The notes under the pieces were generated by a model. The model did no database searches, was not told the origin of the DNA, and worked only from the letters and a program-made list of their open reading frames with translations. DNA of 64,000 nt from Cyclobacteriaceae bacterium (lineage in GTDB: Bacteria; Bacteroidota; Bacteroidia; Cytophagales; Cyclobacteriaceae): the NCBI GenBank assembly GCA_025455015.1, contig JALONI010000005.1, positions 1 to 64,000 of the forward strand, in the 5' to 3' direction. The translations under genes and the position numbers were made by a program. Below, piece by piece: positions 42,701 through 51,307 of this stretch; position 1 is the stretch's first letter; each line of letters opens with the position of its first letter.

Positions 42701-44634
42701 TGCGGCAGTTCAAAGGCGCTGCGGTAGAAACCCTCTTGTTGCACAAAGTCCACCAGGTCGGCATAGAACGGGTGCGCGGCCAGCGTGGCGCTGTCGCCCA
42801 TCATGATCAGTTTTTTGCGCGCGCGCGTCATGGCCACGTTGGTCCTGCGGATGTCCGCCAGAAAGCCCACTTCGCTTTTTTCATTGCTGCGCACAAAGCT
42901 GATGGCAATCACATCGCGTTCCTGTCCTTGAAACGCATCCACGGTGTTGATGGTGATCAGTTTGTGCAGCGGCTCCAGCCCGGGCGAGGCTTCGGCCAAC
43001 GCCACCAGCCGGTCTACCTGCGCGCGGTAAGGGGTAATAATCCCCATCGTGATCTTTTCTTCCAGCCACGACTCCATCGAGAGCTCTTCGACCAGTGCTT
43101 CTACGTGGCGGATCAGTGCTTGCGCTTCTTCTTCGTTGTAGCGGCTCAGCGTTTCCGGGTCTTGCTTTTCGGCATAGCCGATGCCGGCCGTGTCGATAAA
43201 CTCCACGGGGGCGTGGTAGGGGCGCAACCGCCACGCGGCCACAGACTCGTGCGCCTTCAGTTGGCCGTCATAAAATTGGCGAGAGGAAAAGGCCATGATC
43301 TTTTCGTGCATGCGGTATTGCACGCGCAGCATAGAGGCCATGGACGGATGTTTTGCGATGCCCTTTTCAAACAGCGTGGTGGCCAGCCCTTGTTTGGCGG
43401 CCTCGTGGGATTTGATGGTGGGCGGCAATTGTTGATGATCGCCTGCTAAGATCACGCGCTGGGCACGTAACATTGCTATCCAGCAGGCGGGCTCCAGGGC
43501 CTGGGCGGCCTCGTCAATAAATACCGTTTGGTACTTGCGGCCGCGCAGGGTGGGATGCGAGGCACCGACCAACGTGCAACAGATAGCCTGTGTTTGGTTG
43601 AGTAACTCGGTGATGATGTGGAACTCCAACAAGTCGGCATCGGCTTTCAGCAATCGCGCTTCCTCATACAAAAGTCTTCGCTGCTCGCGCTCGTGGTGGC
43701 CAAAGCGCTTTTTGTATTTGCCCGCCATGCCCTTGAGTTGCTCCATGCGTTTGCGCAGCGATTTCAACTCGGGGTAGTGGACATGCTGGGCGATGCGGGC
43801 ATCCATCGTCTTGCTCAACGACCGCTCCGTGACCCGCGCAGGGTGGCCGATGCGCAGCACGTTCAGGCCGGCTTCGTCCAACTTCTCCACCAGTACATCC
43901 ACCGCTGCGTTGGAGGGCGCACACACCAGCACTTGTCCTTCCTCTTTGGCCGTCAGGCGGATGGCTTCTGTAAGGGTGGTTGTTTTACCGGTGCCGGGCG
44001 GCCCGTGAATAAAAGCAACATCAGAGGCGCGTACTACTTTTTCAAGGGCTTCGAGTTGGCTGTTGTTGAGGACGCTGGAAGCCATGGGAAGCTGGTGGCC
44101 GGTTAGCGGTTGCGCATGGGTGGCTGCGGACATGGTTGAGCCGAGCAGGATTTCGCGCAGGTCGGCCACGCGGTTATCTTCGGCTTTGATCACCTTTTGC
44201 AGGGCCAACTCCATTTCCCGGTAGGTCATCTCATCAAACATCACGTCTACGCCCAGTTGCCCATCGTCCATCCAGTCGGGCAGTTCTTCGCTGTTGAGCG
44301 TGATCACCATCACGCTGTCGCGGATGTAGTTGATCACACCGCTGACGTGTTGTTTTTCGGGCTTGCCCGAGGCGTTGCAAAAGACGTTGACGGATTTGCC
44401 GCTGGTGAACGTGTGGGGTGCTTCGAGGCGTGCTGTACGCTCTACTTCGATCGTCAGCCGCTCGCCCGTACCGATATAGTCAGAGCGCAGGCGCACGGGA
44501 TACCATGTGGTGCCCTCTTCGATGCGCTGGTGCAGCGAGCGCAGCAACACTTTTTGGCGATAGTATTCAAGATCGGCCTGTCGCTCAGAGCGGATCAGCT
44601 CCCATGTTTTTTGCAGTTGCTCACGCGCGGTCAT
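42697..44634 (-). CDS. Superfamily I DNA/RNA helicase (IGHMBP2/Dna2-like)
   Basis: The 645-residue helicase has Walker A in IHGPPGTGKTTTLTEAI, an upstream Q-motif-like NNSQLEALEKVVRASDVAF, motif II VFIDEAAQALEP, GDHQQLPPT, YRMHEKIMAFSS, and motifs V/VI in TVDAFQGQERDVIAISFVRSN and RTNVAMTRARKKLIMMGD. An N-terminal OB-like domain (residues 1-160) precedes it, as in IGHMBP2/UPF1-like proteins. No nuclease domain is present. A TATCTTTG box at 44643-44650 supports the start. It is coupled to the downstream glycosylase. Confidence 0.92.
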   Translation of the reverse strand: MTAREQLQKTWELIRSERQADLEYYRQKVLLRSLHQRIEEGTTWYPVRLRSDYIGTGERLTIEVERTARLEAPHTFTSGKSVNVFCNASGKPEKQHVSGVINYIRDSVMVITLNSEELPDWMDDGQLGVDVMFDEMTYREMELALQKVIKAEDNRVADLREILLGSTMSAATHAQPLTGHQLPMASSVLNNSQLEALEKVVRASDVAFIHGPPGTGKTTTLTEAIRLTAKEEGQVLVCAPSNAAVDVLVEKLDEAGLNVLRIGHPARVTERSLSKTMDARIAQHVHYPELKSLRKRMEQLKGMAGKYKKRFGHHEREQRRLLYEEARLLKADADLLEFHIITELLNQTQAICCTLVGASHPTLRGRKYQTVFIDEAAQALEPACWIAMLRAQRVILAGDHQQLPPTIKSHEAAKQGLATTLFEKGIAKHPSMASMLRVQYRMHEKIMAFSSRQFYDGQLKAHESVAAWRLRPYHAPVEFIDTAGIGYAEKQDPETLSRYNEEEAQALIRHVEALVEELSMESWLEEKITMGIITPYRAQVDRLVALAEASPGLEPLHKLITINTVDAFQGQERDVIAISFVRSNEKSEVGFLADIRRTNVAMTRARKKLIMMGDSATLAAHPFYADLVDFVQQEGFYRSAFELPQ

Positions 44635-44642
44635 ACGGGGTG

Positions 44643-44650
44643 CAAAGATA
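44643..44650 (-). promoter_or_regulatory. -7 box of the helicase-glycosylase unit
   Basis: The minus strand reads TATCTTTG, a perfect TAnnTTTG, nine bases before the ATG. Confidence 0.55.
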
Positions 44651-44661
44651 GCAGACGGAGT

Positions 44662-44733
44662 GGGTCGACCTCACCCCGTCCGGGTTTGTGCGGTCTTGTC
44701 GTTCATCGAGCCCCTCTCCGGAGGAGAGGGGAG
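44662..44733. repeat. Intergenic repeat with GC hairpin, copy 1
   Basis: A unit of about 72 bases that recurs imperfectly at 44804-44882. It shares CTCACCC-GTCCGG, TGTGCGGTCTT and GTTCATC blocks and ends in a perfect hairpin, CCCCTCTCC/GGAGAGGGG (44711-44731). It does not code. Confidence 0.75.
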
Positions 44734-44803
44734 CGCGGATTGTGCCAAGGTGTAGGCGGGGGTGAAGAAAAATTTTGCAAGAGAGGATGTGTGCTTAAGG
44801 CAT

Positions 44804-44882
44804 GGGTAGGTCGCCCTCACCCAGTCCGGCTGTGTGCGGTCTTATGGTTCATCTAGCGCCTCTCCCGGAGGAGAGGGGAGCC
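44804..44882. repeat. Intergenic repeat with GC hairpin, copy 2
   Basis: Second copy of the unit at 44662, same orientation, with the hairpin CCTCTCC/GGAGAGG at 44859-44876. The 70 bases between the copies are unrelated. Confidence 0.75.
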
Positions 44883-44917
44883 AAGAGACTGCTTTTTACA
44901 TGAGATGGACGGAGCGG

Positions 44918-45346
44918 TTATCCGTTAAATAGCTTGTAAAAATACCAGCCGGCCAGCAGCCCTTGAAGCGTACCCCACGCCACATCGATCAAGGCAATCC
45001 AAAGCGGATAGTTTTTAACAAATGAGAGGTTGGTGAAGTCGTACACGGCATACAACGCAAAGCCGGTGAATGTGCCTACGGCCAACGCCACCGTCAGCCG
45101 GTGGTCTACTTGCAAGGAAAGCCCCACAACAAAGCTGAGGCACAACGACAGCACGACTTGAGCCACCAGCCCCATGGGTATGTTAAAGATGATTTTACCG
45201 TGCGCGTCCAACTCGGCCAAATGCCCGAGCGACTGACGGTACCATTTGCTGGCGATGACGGCCAGCCACAGATAATCCAGCAAAATGAAGAGGACAACGG
45301 AAATGGCCGCGGCCTTGAGAAATTTGGAGGTGAGCAGAAAGGTCAT
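44918..45346 (-). CDS. DUF2177 family membrane protein
   Basis: The 142-residue protein has four membrane helices and the family pattern: LLDYLWLAVIASKWYRQSLGHL in the first helix and loop, FNIPMGLVAQVVLSL, then GTFTGFALYAVYDFTNLSFVKNYPLWIALIDVAWGTLQG. The DYLWLA and YDFTNLS..W blocks are the DUF2177 signature. No function is established. Its ATG overlaps the stop of the broken ORF6N gene (ATGA), so it may have been coupled to it. Confidence 0.87.
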   Translation of the reverse strand: MTFLLTSKFLKAAAISVVLFILLDYLWLAVIASKWYRQSLGHLAELDAHGKIIFNIPMGLVAQVVLSLCLSFVVGLSLQVDHRLTVALAVGTFTGFALYAVYDFTNLSFVKNYPLWIALIDVAWGTLQGLLAGWYFYKLFNG

Positions 45347-45733
45347 GGCTTGTTTTGGGGGGACGGTGGTTTATATCCGATCGGTGCGCGAGAAGTCTCT
45401 TTTTGGTGGAAGGCGTCAAATTTGTCAACGAGGTAACGAAACGATTCATTGCGTTTACGATCAAGTTTCCGCAGGTAGGCACGCAGTTCATCGGTTTCGC
45501 GAAGAATGGCACGGTAGCGCACAAACGCGCGCATGATTTCGATGTTTATCATTACGGCTCTTTCGGATCGCAGAAACAGATGATAGCATGGCTACTCCCT
45601 GCTCCGTAAAAACCGTTGGCATCACGGAAGAGAATTTCAGATTTTGAAGGCGGTCACAATGTGTGACCAGCTCTTGTTTTTCTCTGGCCGAAAGGTGGAA
45701 CATAAAATCATCGGGAAACCGGGATTTGGCGAT
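45343..45733 (-). pseudogene. Broken ORF6N-domain protein
   Basis: On the minus strand one frame reads KSRFPDDFMFHLSAREKQEL ... VFTEQGVAMLSSV (45733 to about 45577) and a second continues LRSERAVMINIEIMRAFVRYR ... (to the stop at 45343). Together they give the C-terminal half of an ORF6N protein, a phage-antirepressor-like DNA-binding family. The reading frames join if one base of the A-run at 45574-45576 is removed, so there is a single frameshift. The N-terminal ORF6N part is missing: an in-frame TAA lies just upstream at 45736-45734, next to the patatin gene. The downstream half is followed by a coiled coil, as in intact members. Confidence 0.75.
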
Positions 45734-45740
45734 TTAGAAC

Positions 45741-48023
45741 TCATTGCGGACTCAGCAGTTTCTTCAGTTTTTCCAGTTGTTTTTGGTTGGCTTCCGAGTT
45801 GATGGTGCTCACAATACCCTGCTTCTCGCGCGTGGTGAGCCGCCAGCTGAGCGAGGCTCGCGTGCTGTTTTGCCGGATGCTGTCCATATCTTGTAGGATG
45901 GGCACATAGCTCTCGGCCTGGTATTGCAGGTCCACGCGGTCAATCGGTTGGGAAAACCACGAGCTGGCGTGGCCGATGAGCAAGTCGCTGGTGATATCCT
46001 GGAAGTTTTCGAAGTTGTTGTACACGCTGCTGATGGGCTGGGTGATGTCATCAATGATGGTTTGTCCCTTTTTCGGGTTGATGGTGCCGAGCTTGGGCGA
46101 GTCGCGGATGGAGACAAACACCACGCCCGAGGTATTTTCCTGAATCCAGTCTTTGAATGCGTACATAAACCGTACGGCATCGCTCAGCCCAAAGTTATCG
46201 GAGATGCCGGCATCCATGATCTGAATGGGCGGCTCACTGGGCAGCGTGGTGTTGGGGGTGATGTACGGAAAGGTGGCGCTCATGCGCAGGGCCGACAGAA
46301 ACCGGAGGTTGCGTGCGCCCTGCCGTTCGAACAGCCGGATAAAATCGACCCCGCTGTATTTGGCCGCCTGGTAGTCGTGGAGATTCTGGATTTCGGCATT
46401 CATAAACGAAACCGGCCGCGAGGCGATGTACAGTTTGCGTCCATCGTTTACCACGGTTGGCGTCAAAATGACCATCGGCACAATTCCCTCGCGCTCGGGT
46501 TGGTCGTAGGCCGTGATGGGCTTGTCCATGAGCTCCTCGGTGATTTCGTTCAGTTGTTCTTCAAACGTGTAGGCGCGATCGCGCTGATAGGTGAGGTTGG
46601 CATAGTCAAAGCTGGTAAAGCCCACAAACAGGTCGTTGGCCATCAAACTGAAGATCAAGGGATTTAAGTTGTCGGTGGCGATTTTTTGCCGGTGCAACTC
46701 GGCATAGGGCTTCACGGACTGCCCCGTGCGGTCGCGCAGTTTCAGTTCGCGGAAGTAGCTCGCTCCGATCAGGCCTCCGGAGGCACCCGTGATCAACACA
46801 CTGTTGTCCATGAGCTTGCCTTGGGTGAGGCTATCGGCTGTTTGCAAGGCCGTCAACGTCCATAAGGCCGCGCGTTTGCCGCCCCCGCTCACGCACAGAA
46901 AAACCAGTTTGGGTTTGGCATCGCCAAATTTGGCCCGCCAGTTTTGCAGGCCCGTAAGGGTGGCCGCTTTGTCTTGCGCAATGTGGGCACTGTCGTTGAG
47001 CTGTTGCAGGGCTTGGATGGAATAGTCGGCAGGAACGGTTTTGTAGTCCAGCCCAAAGGCTTCGTACCGCTTCGTGAAAAAGTCTTCGCCCACCAGGTGA
47101 TTGATCACCAGGAAAAAAATAAGTCCTACCGTGCCGGCCCATCCGCCAAACCAATATTTAAACGCGCCCGACAGCATCACAAAAATGGTGAGGAAGATCA
47201 TAAAGCTGCTGGCGGCCGGTAACTGAAAGGCGGGGTAGTCCTTGAATACCCCCAGCATCATCACGGCTGCAAAAATGAACAGCTCAATGATGACCAGGTT
47301 GAAATGGTTCTGGTCAAAAACCTGCAGGATGGAGGCGCGGTCGTAAAAGCTCGTGTCTTCTACCTTTCTGATTTTCCAGGTGTCCAGGTAGTAGTCTACC
47401 CGCACTTGCTTTTTGCGGGCAATGTCCAGCTTTTTCATGGCGCTGGCGCGAGTCACCTTTACCTTCGACTTGATCTTTTCATCGATGCGGCACACCACGT
47501 ATTTGAAAATGTCTTTGTTGGTGAGGCGGAAGTAGATGTAGAACAAAAACGTCATCACCCCGTAACCGCTGAGCAATCCGGCCACATCCCAAAACAGGCG
47601 GGTGTTGTCCGAGTACTCGTTGTTTACCTGAAAGCGGATGATTTCGTACAAGTAAACGCCCAAAAATAAAGCAGGGATGAAACTGTTGTTGATCGCAAAC
47701 TTGGTAAACGGCTTGGGCAACGTGCCCACAAACGAAAACCGATGACCGTCATTGATGTAGCTGGTGATATGAAAGGCAGTGGTAAAGCCGGCCGTGACAG
47801 CCCCCATGATGAAAAAGCTGGTGAAGCTGACTTTGTTGAGGTATTCGGGATCTAAAAACAGGTAGGGGATGCCCAAGTACTTGCCAAAGTTGCCGGTGAT
47901 CATGGCAAATAAGATGATCCAGCACAAGATCAGGATTTGATTGCGCCTAAAGTTGTTGAACAGCAACTGGACGGGAAACGAATACGCTATTTTGGGGGCG
48001 AGAAAGTAGAGCTTCCGAAACAT
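45741..48023 (-). CDS. Membrane-anchored patatin-like phospholipase
   Basis: The 760-residue protein has a large N-terminal membrane region (about residues 20-310) with several helices, and a C-terminal patatin domain. The oxyanion loop GGGKRAALW is at about 380-388, the nucleophile Ser in ITGASGG near residue 415, and the catalytic Asp in MDAGISDNFG near 615. The three elements define a Ser-Asp lipid acyl hydrolase. The membrane module is much larger than in soluble patatins, so it probably acts on membrane lipids from the cytoplasmic side. The start at 48023 is an ATG; a TTG six codons upstream is less likely. Confidence 0.88.
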   Translation of the reverse strand: MFRKLYFLAPKIAYSFPVQLLFNNFRRNQILILCWIILFAMITGNFGKYLGIPYLFLDPEYLNKVSFTSFFIMGAVTAGFTTAFHITSYINDGHRFSFVGTLPKPFTKFAINNSFIPALFLGVYLYEIIRFQVNNEYSDNTRLFWDVAGLLSGYGVMTFLFYIYFRLTNKDIFKYVVCRIDEKIKSKVKVTRASAMKKLDIARKKQVRVDYYLDTWKIRKVEDTSFYDRASILQVFDQNHFNLVIIELFIFAAVMMLGVFKDYPAFQLPAASSFMIFLTIFVMLSGAFKYWFGGWAGTVGLIFFLVINHLVGEDFFTKRYEAFGLDYKTVPADYSIQALQQLNDSAHIAQDKAATLTGLQNWRAKFGDAKPKLVFLCVSGGGKRAALWTLTALQTADSLTQGKLMDNSVLITGASGGLIGASYFRELKLRDRTGQSVKPYAELHRQKIATDNLNPLIFSLMANDLFVGFTSFDYANLTYQRDRAYTFEEQLNEITEELMDKPITAYDQPEREGIVPMVILTPTVVNDGRKLYIASRPVSFMNAEIQNLHDYQAAKYSGVDFIRLFERQGARNLRFLSALRMSATFPYITPNTTLPSEPPIQIMDAGISDNFGLSDAVRFMYAFKDWIQENTSGVVFVSIRDSPKLGTINPKKGQTIIDDITQPISSVYNNFENFQDITSDLLIGHASSWFSQPIDRVDLQYQAESYVPILQDMDSIRQNSTRASLSWRLTTREKQGIVSTINSEANQKQLEKLKKLLSPQ

Positions 48024-48142
48024 AGTGTATAGACCCTCCAATGTAGGTATTTTGGATGAGATTTAATTTTTGTGTTTTCGTGGCCCGATGACGGCCATAC
48101 CCGTCACACATCGTATTTTTACTGATGCCAGGCATACAGACC

Positions 48143-51100
48143 ATGAGTTTCGTTATCTATCGTTCGTCCGCGGGTTCCGGCAAAACGCGCACGTTGGCCA
48201 AAGAGTACATCAAGCTCGCGTTGGCCGGCCCGCAGGATTCCTTCCGCCACATTTTGGCTGTTACGTTCGCCAACAAGGCCACGCAGGAAATGAAGGGCCG
48301 CATGGTGGAGTACCTGGCCGACTTTGCCGCGGGGCGTGCCAATAGCTTGGTGGCCGAGATTCAGGAAGAATTAAACCTGTCGGCAGCCCAATTGCAGGCG
48401 CGTAGCCGGGCCGTCTTGTCGCTCATCCTGCACCGCTATTCGCAGTTTTCCATCAGCACCATCGATGCTTTTTTCCAGCGCGTTATCCGGTCGTTTACCC
48501 GCGAAGCGGGATTGCTGGGAAACTTCCGGCTGGAGGTAGACAACGACCTGGTGTTGGACGAGGTCATCGCAGCTTTGATGGATGAACTGGGGCCCGAACA
48601 TCCCCAATTAACTGAGTGGGTGGTGCAGTTCTCGCGAAATAAACTGATCGAAGGAAGTTCCTGGAATATCAACCGCGAGTTGACAGGCTTTGCCAAGCAA
48701 CTATTCAACGAGGACTTCAAGCGGGTGGAGCGCGAGGTCTTGGCTACCTCTGCCGAGAAACATCAGGAGGTCTTGAAAAAGCTGCGAACCGAGGTGGCGA
48801 AATTTCAGGCGGTGATGAAAAAGAAAGCCGATGAGGCGCTGACCATTGTGGCAGGCGAGGGGCTCACCGTGGAGGATTTCAACTACAAAGAAAGCGGGAC
48901 TGCCTACGCGTACTTTCGAAAATTTTCCGCAGGCGAATATGTGGGCACCCAAGGCGTACGCCTGCAGAGCTACCTGGCCGGTGCGGGCGCCTGGGCCGCG
49001 AAGGGTTTGAATAACGCCAAAATGAAGGCGGTGGCAGAGCGGCAGTTGTTGCCCATCCTTCGCGCGATGGCCGCCTATGACGAGCGGCACGGCACCGACT
49101 ACCACACGGCACAGGTAATTTTGAAAAACTATTATGCGTTCGGCCTGTTGGCCGATATCACCCGCAAGCTACAGCACTACAAGAGCGAAAACAACGTGAT
49201 GTTGCTCTCGGATGCCCCGCAGTTTCTGCAAGGCGTTATCCGCGACAGCGACACTCCGTTTATATATGAAAAAGTGGGCTCGTGGTTCAACCACTATCTC
49301 ATTGATGAGTTTCAGGACACCAGCCGGTTTCAATGGGAAAACTTTGTTCCTCTGCTCCGCGAAGCAGCCGATCAGAATTACGACAACCTGATTGTGGGTG
49401 ATGTGAAGCAGTCCATTTACCGGTGGCGCGGGGGCGATTTGCAACTGTTGCAGCGTGAAGTGGCCCAGCGGTTTGGTGCCGAGCGGGTAAGCGTGCGCGC
49501 GTTGGATCGTAATTTTCGCAGCGCGGGCCATCTGGTGGAATTCAATAATCGTTTTTTTGCGGCTGCCGCCAAACTCGTATCGCGCGTAGTAGCGGACGAG
49601 TCGCCCGCCCAGGTGTATGCCGATGTGGCACAGCAGAAATCGAAATGGCCGCAAGCCGGATATGTACGCATCGAATTTTTGGAAAAGGGCGAAGAGCCGT
49701 GGGAGGAACGCGTGCTGAAGCAGTTGCCCGGCTGGCTCGAGCAGCTACAGGCGAAAGGCGTGGCGTTAAAAGATATTGCCATCCTCGTCCGTGAGAACAA
49801 AGAAGGGCAGCGCATTGCCAATTTTTTGTTGCACCATCAGCAGTCACCACAGGCAAAGCCGGACTTCCGGTACGATGTGGTCTCCAACGAATCGTTGCGG
49901 CTGGATACCGCGTGGTCGGTCAACGTGCTCATCACCGCTTTTCAATTCTTAAAAAATCCGGAAGATAAGATTGCGCGCGCGCAGTTGGCATTTGAGTTGG
50001 CGGGTGATGCTTCGCGCGATTTGTTTGTCAACGCACAGAAAAACGAGTTGGCCGGGTTTATACCGGAAGAGTTCATCCTCCAGGCGCGCTACCTTACCAA
50101 GTTGTCGCTCTTTGAACTGACCGAAGAGTTGATCCGCATTTTTCAACTTGGCCACAAGGCCGAAGAGCTGGCCTATCTGCAGGCATTTCAGGACCTCGTG
50201 CTCGAGTTTTCGGGCCGTGAAAAGACGGATATGCGCTCGTTCCTGGAATGGTGGGAGATATACAAGAGCAAAAAGTCCATCCAGGTGTCGGGCTCGGTTG
50301 ATGCCATTACCATCCTGACGGTACACCGGGCCAAGGGCTTGCAGTTTCGTTTTGTGCTGTTGCCGTTTGGCAGTTGGGAGATGAATCATAAAATCGCTCC
50401 GCTTTTATGGGTGCAAAGTGGCGATGAGCCGTTCAAGTCGCTCGGGCCGGTGGCGGTTACGTATTCAAAGGATTTGGAGGCCACGCATTTTGCGGAATCC
50501 TACCGGCAAGAGCGAACAAAAAGTTACCTCGACAACCTGAACCTGTTATACGTGGCCTTTACGCGGGCGGAATGGGGTTTGATCGTGTTTGCCCCTGAAC
50601 CGGGCACGAGCGAGAAGCTACCCACCACGGCAGAGGTTGTTTTTCAGGTGCTCGCCAGTGATCCGGAACTTTCCAGTCACGTCAGCGGCCTGGTTTTTGA
50701 ACATGGGGAAATGGTACGGTTAGAAACACTTGAGCCGCACGCACGCGTCATGACCACGCAATTAAGTGAGTATGCGTCATGCGACTGGCGCAAGCGCATG
50801 GTGATCAAGCGGCAGGGGCGCGAGTTTTTCGATGCCGAAGTGAGCGACAAGCGCACAAAAATCAATCGGGGCACCTTATTGCATCAGGTCTTGGCGGAGA
50901 TTGAATACAAAAATGACTGGGCCGAAGTGGTGAAGCAGTATTTTGAGAAGAACCCCATCGATGACGAGGGGCAGGCATGGGTCACCGCCCGCATTCAGGC
51001 CATGCTGGAACATCGTGAGATGGCGGGTTGGTTTGACAGGCAGTGGCAGGTGAAGACGGAGGCTGCGGTGCTGTTGCCGGGCGATCGGCAGAAACGAATC

Positions 51101-51307
51101 GATCGCGTGATGTTCGGCAAGTCCGCCACGGTAATTGTCGACTACAAAACCGGGGAGAAGTCAGCCGAAGATCGGGAACAGGTGGAGCAATATGCCGGGG
51201 TGCTGGGGGCAATGGGCTATCCGGACGTACAAGCCTTCCTGGTTTACATCCCGTCAAACGAGGTTATTCGGGTAGCAAAGGGTTCAACCCTAAACCTTTT
51301 CGCATGA
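48143..51307 (+). CDS. addA: AddA-like UvrD-family helicase-nuclease
   Basis: The 1054-residue protein opens with Walker A in SSAGSGKTRTLAKEY (residues 8-16) and has FANKATQEMKGRM, LIDEFQDTSRFQW, VGDVKQSIYRWRGGD, TVHRAKGLQF and LYVAFTRAEWG helicase motifs. The C-terminus has a RecB-type nuclease core with VDYKTGEKSAEDREQVEQYAG. It is the large motor subunit of an AddAB-type double-strand-break resection enzyme. The ATG at 48143 is chosen because it follows an AT-rich leader and yields the canonical short N-terminus. The stop overlaps the addB-like start (ATGA). Confidence 0.9.
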   Translation: MSFVIYRSSAGSGKTRTLAKEYIKLALAGPQDSFRHILAVTFANKATQEMKGRMVEYLADFAAGRANSLVAEIQEELNLSAAQLQARSRAVLSLILHRYSQFSISTIDAFFQRVIRSFTREAGLLGNFRLEVDNDLVLDEVIAALMDELGPEHPQLTEWVVQFSRNKLIEGSSWNINRELTGFAKQLFNEDFKRVEREVLATSAEKHQEVLKKLRTEVAKFQAVMKKKADEALTIVAGEGLTVEDFNYKESGTAYAYFRKFSAGEYVGTQGVRLQSYLAGAGAWAAKGLNNAKMKAVAERQLLPILRAMAAYDERHGTDYHTAQVILKNYYAFGLLADITRKLQHYKSENNVMLLSDAPQFLQGVIRDSDTPFIYEKVGSWFNHYLIDEFQDTSRFQWENFVPLLREAADQNYDNLIVGDVKQSIYRWRGGDLQLLQREVAQRFGAERVSVRALDRNFRSAGHLVEFNNRFFAAAAKLVSRVVADESPAQVYADVAQQKSKWPQAGYVRIEFLEKGEEPWEERVLKQLPGWLEQLQAKGVALKDIAILVRENKEGQRIANFLLHHQQSPQAKPDFRYDVVSNESLRLDTAWSVNVLITAFQFLKNPEDKIARAQLAFELAGDASRDLFVNAQKNELAGFIPEEFILQARYLTKLSLFELTEELIRIFQLGHKAEELAYLQAFQDLVLEFSGREKTDMRSFLEWWEIYKSKKSIQVSGSVDAITILTVHRAKGLQFRFVLLPFGSWEMNHKIAPLLWVQSGDEPFKSLGPVAVTYSKDLEATHFAESYRQERTKSYLDNLNLLYVAFTRAEWGLIVFAPEPGTSEKLPTTAEVVFQVLASDPELSSHVSGLVFEHGEMVRLETLEPHARVMTTQLSEYASCDWRKRMVIKRQGREFFDAEVSDKRTKINRGTLLHQVLAEIEYKNDWAEVVKQYFEKNPIDDEGQAWVTARIQAMLEHREMAGWFDRQWQVKTEAAVLLPGDRQKRIDRVMFGKSATVIVDYKTGEKSAEDREQVEQYAGVLGAMGYPDVQAFLVYIPSNEVIRVAKGSTLNLFA

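Noticed and set aside
44662-44882. CRISPR-like array
   Set aside because: Only two imperfect copies of about 75 bases with an unrelated 70-base interval; no cas genes.
51043-51303. N-terminal extension of addB inside addA
   Set aside because: The residues are Arg/Gly-rich shadow sequence; the canonical MTPFLQQL start overlaps the addA stop.
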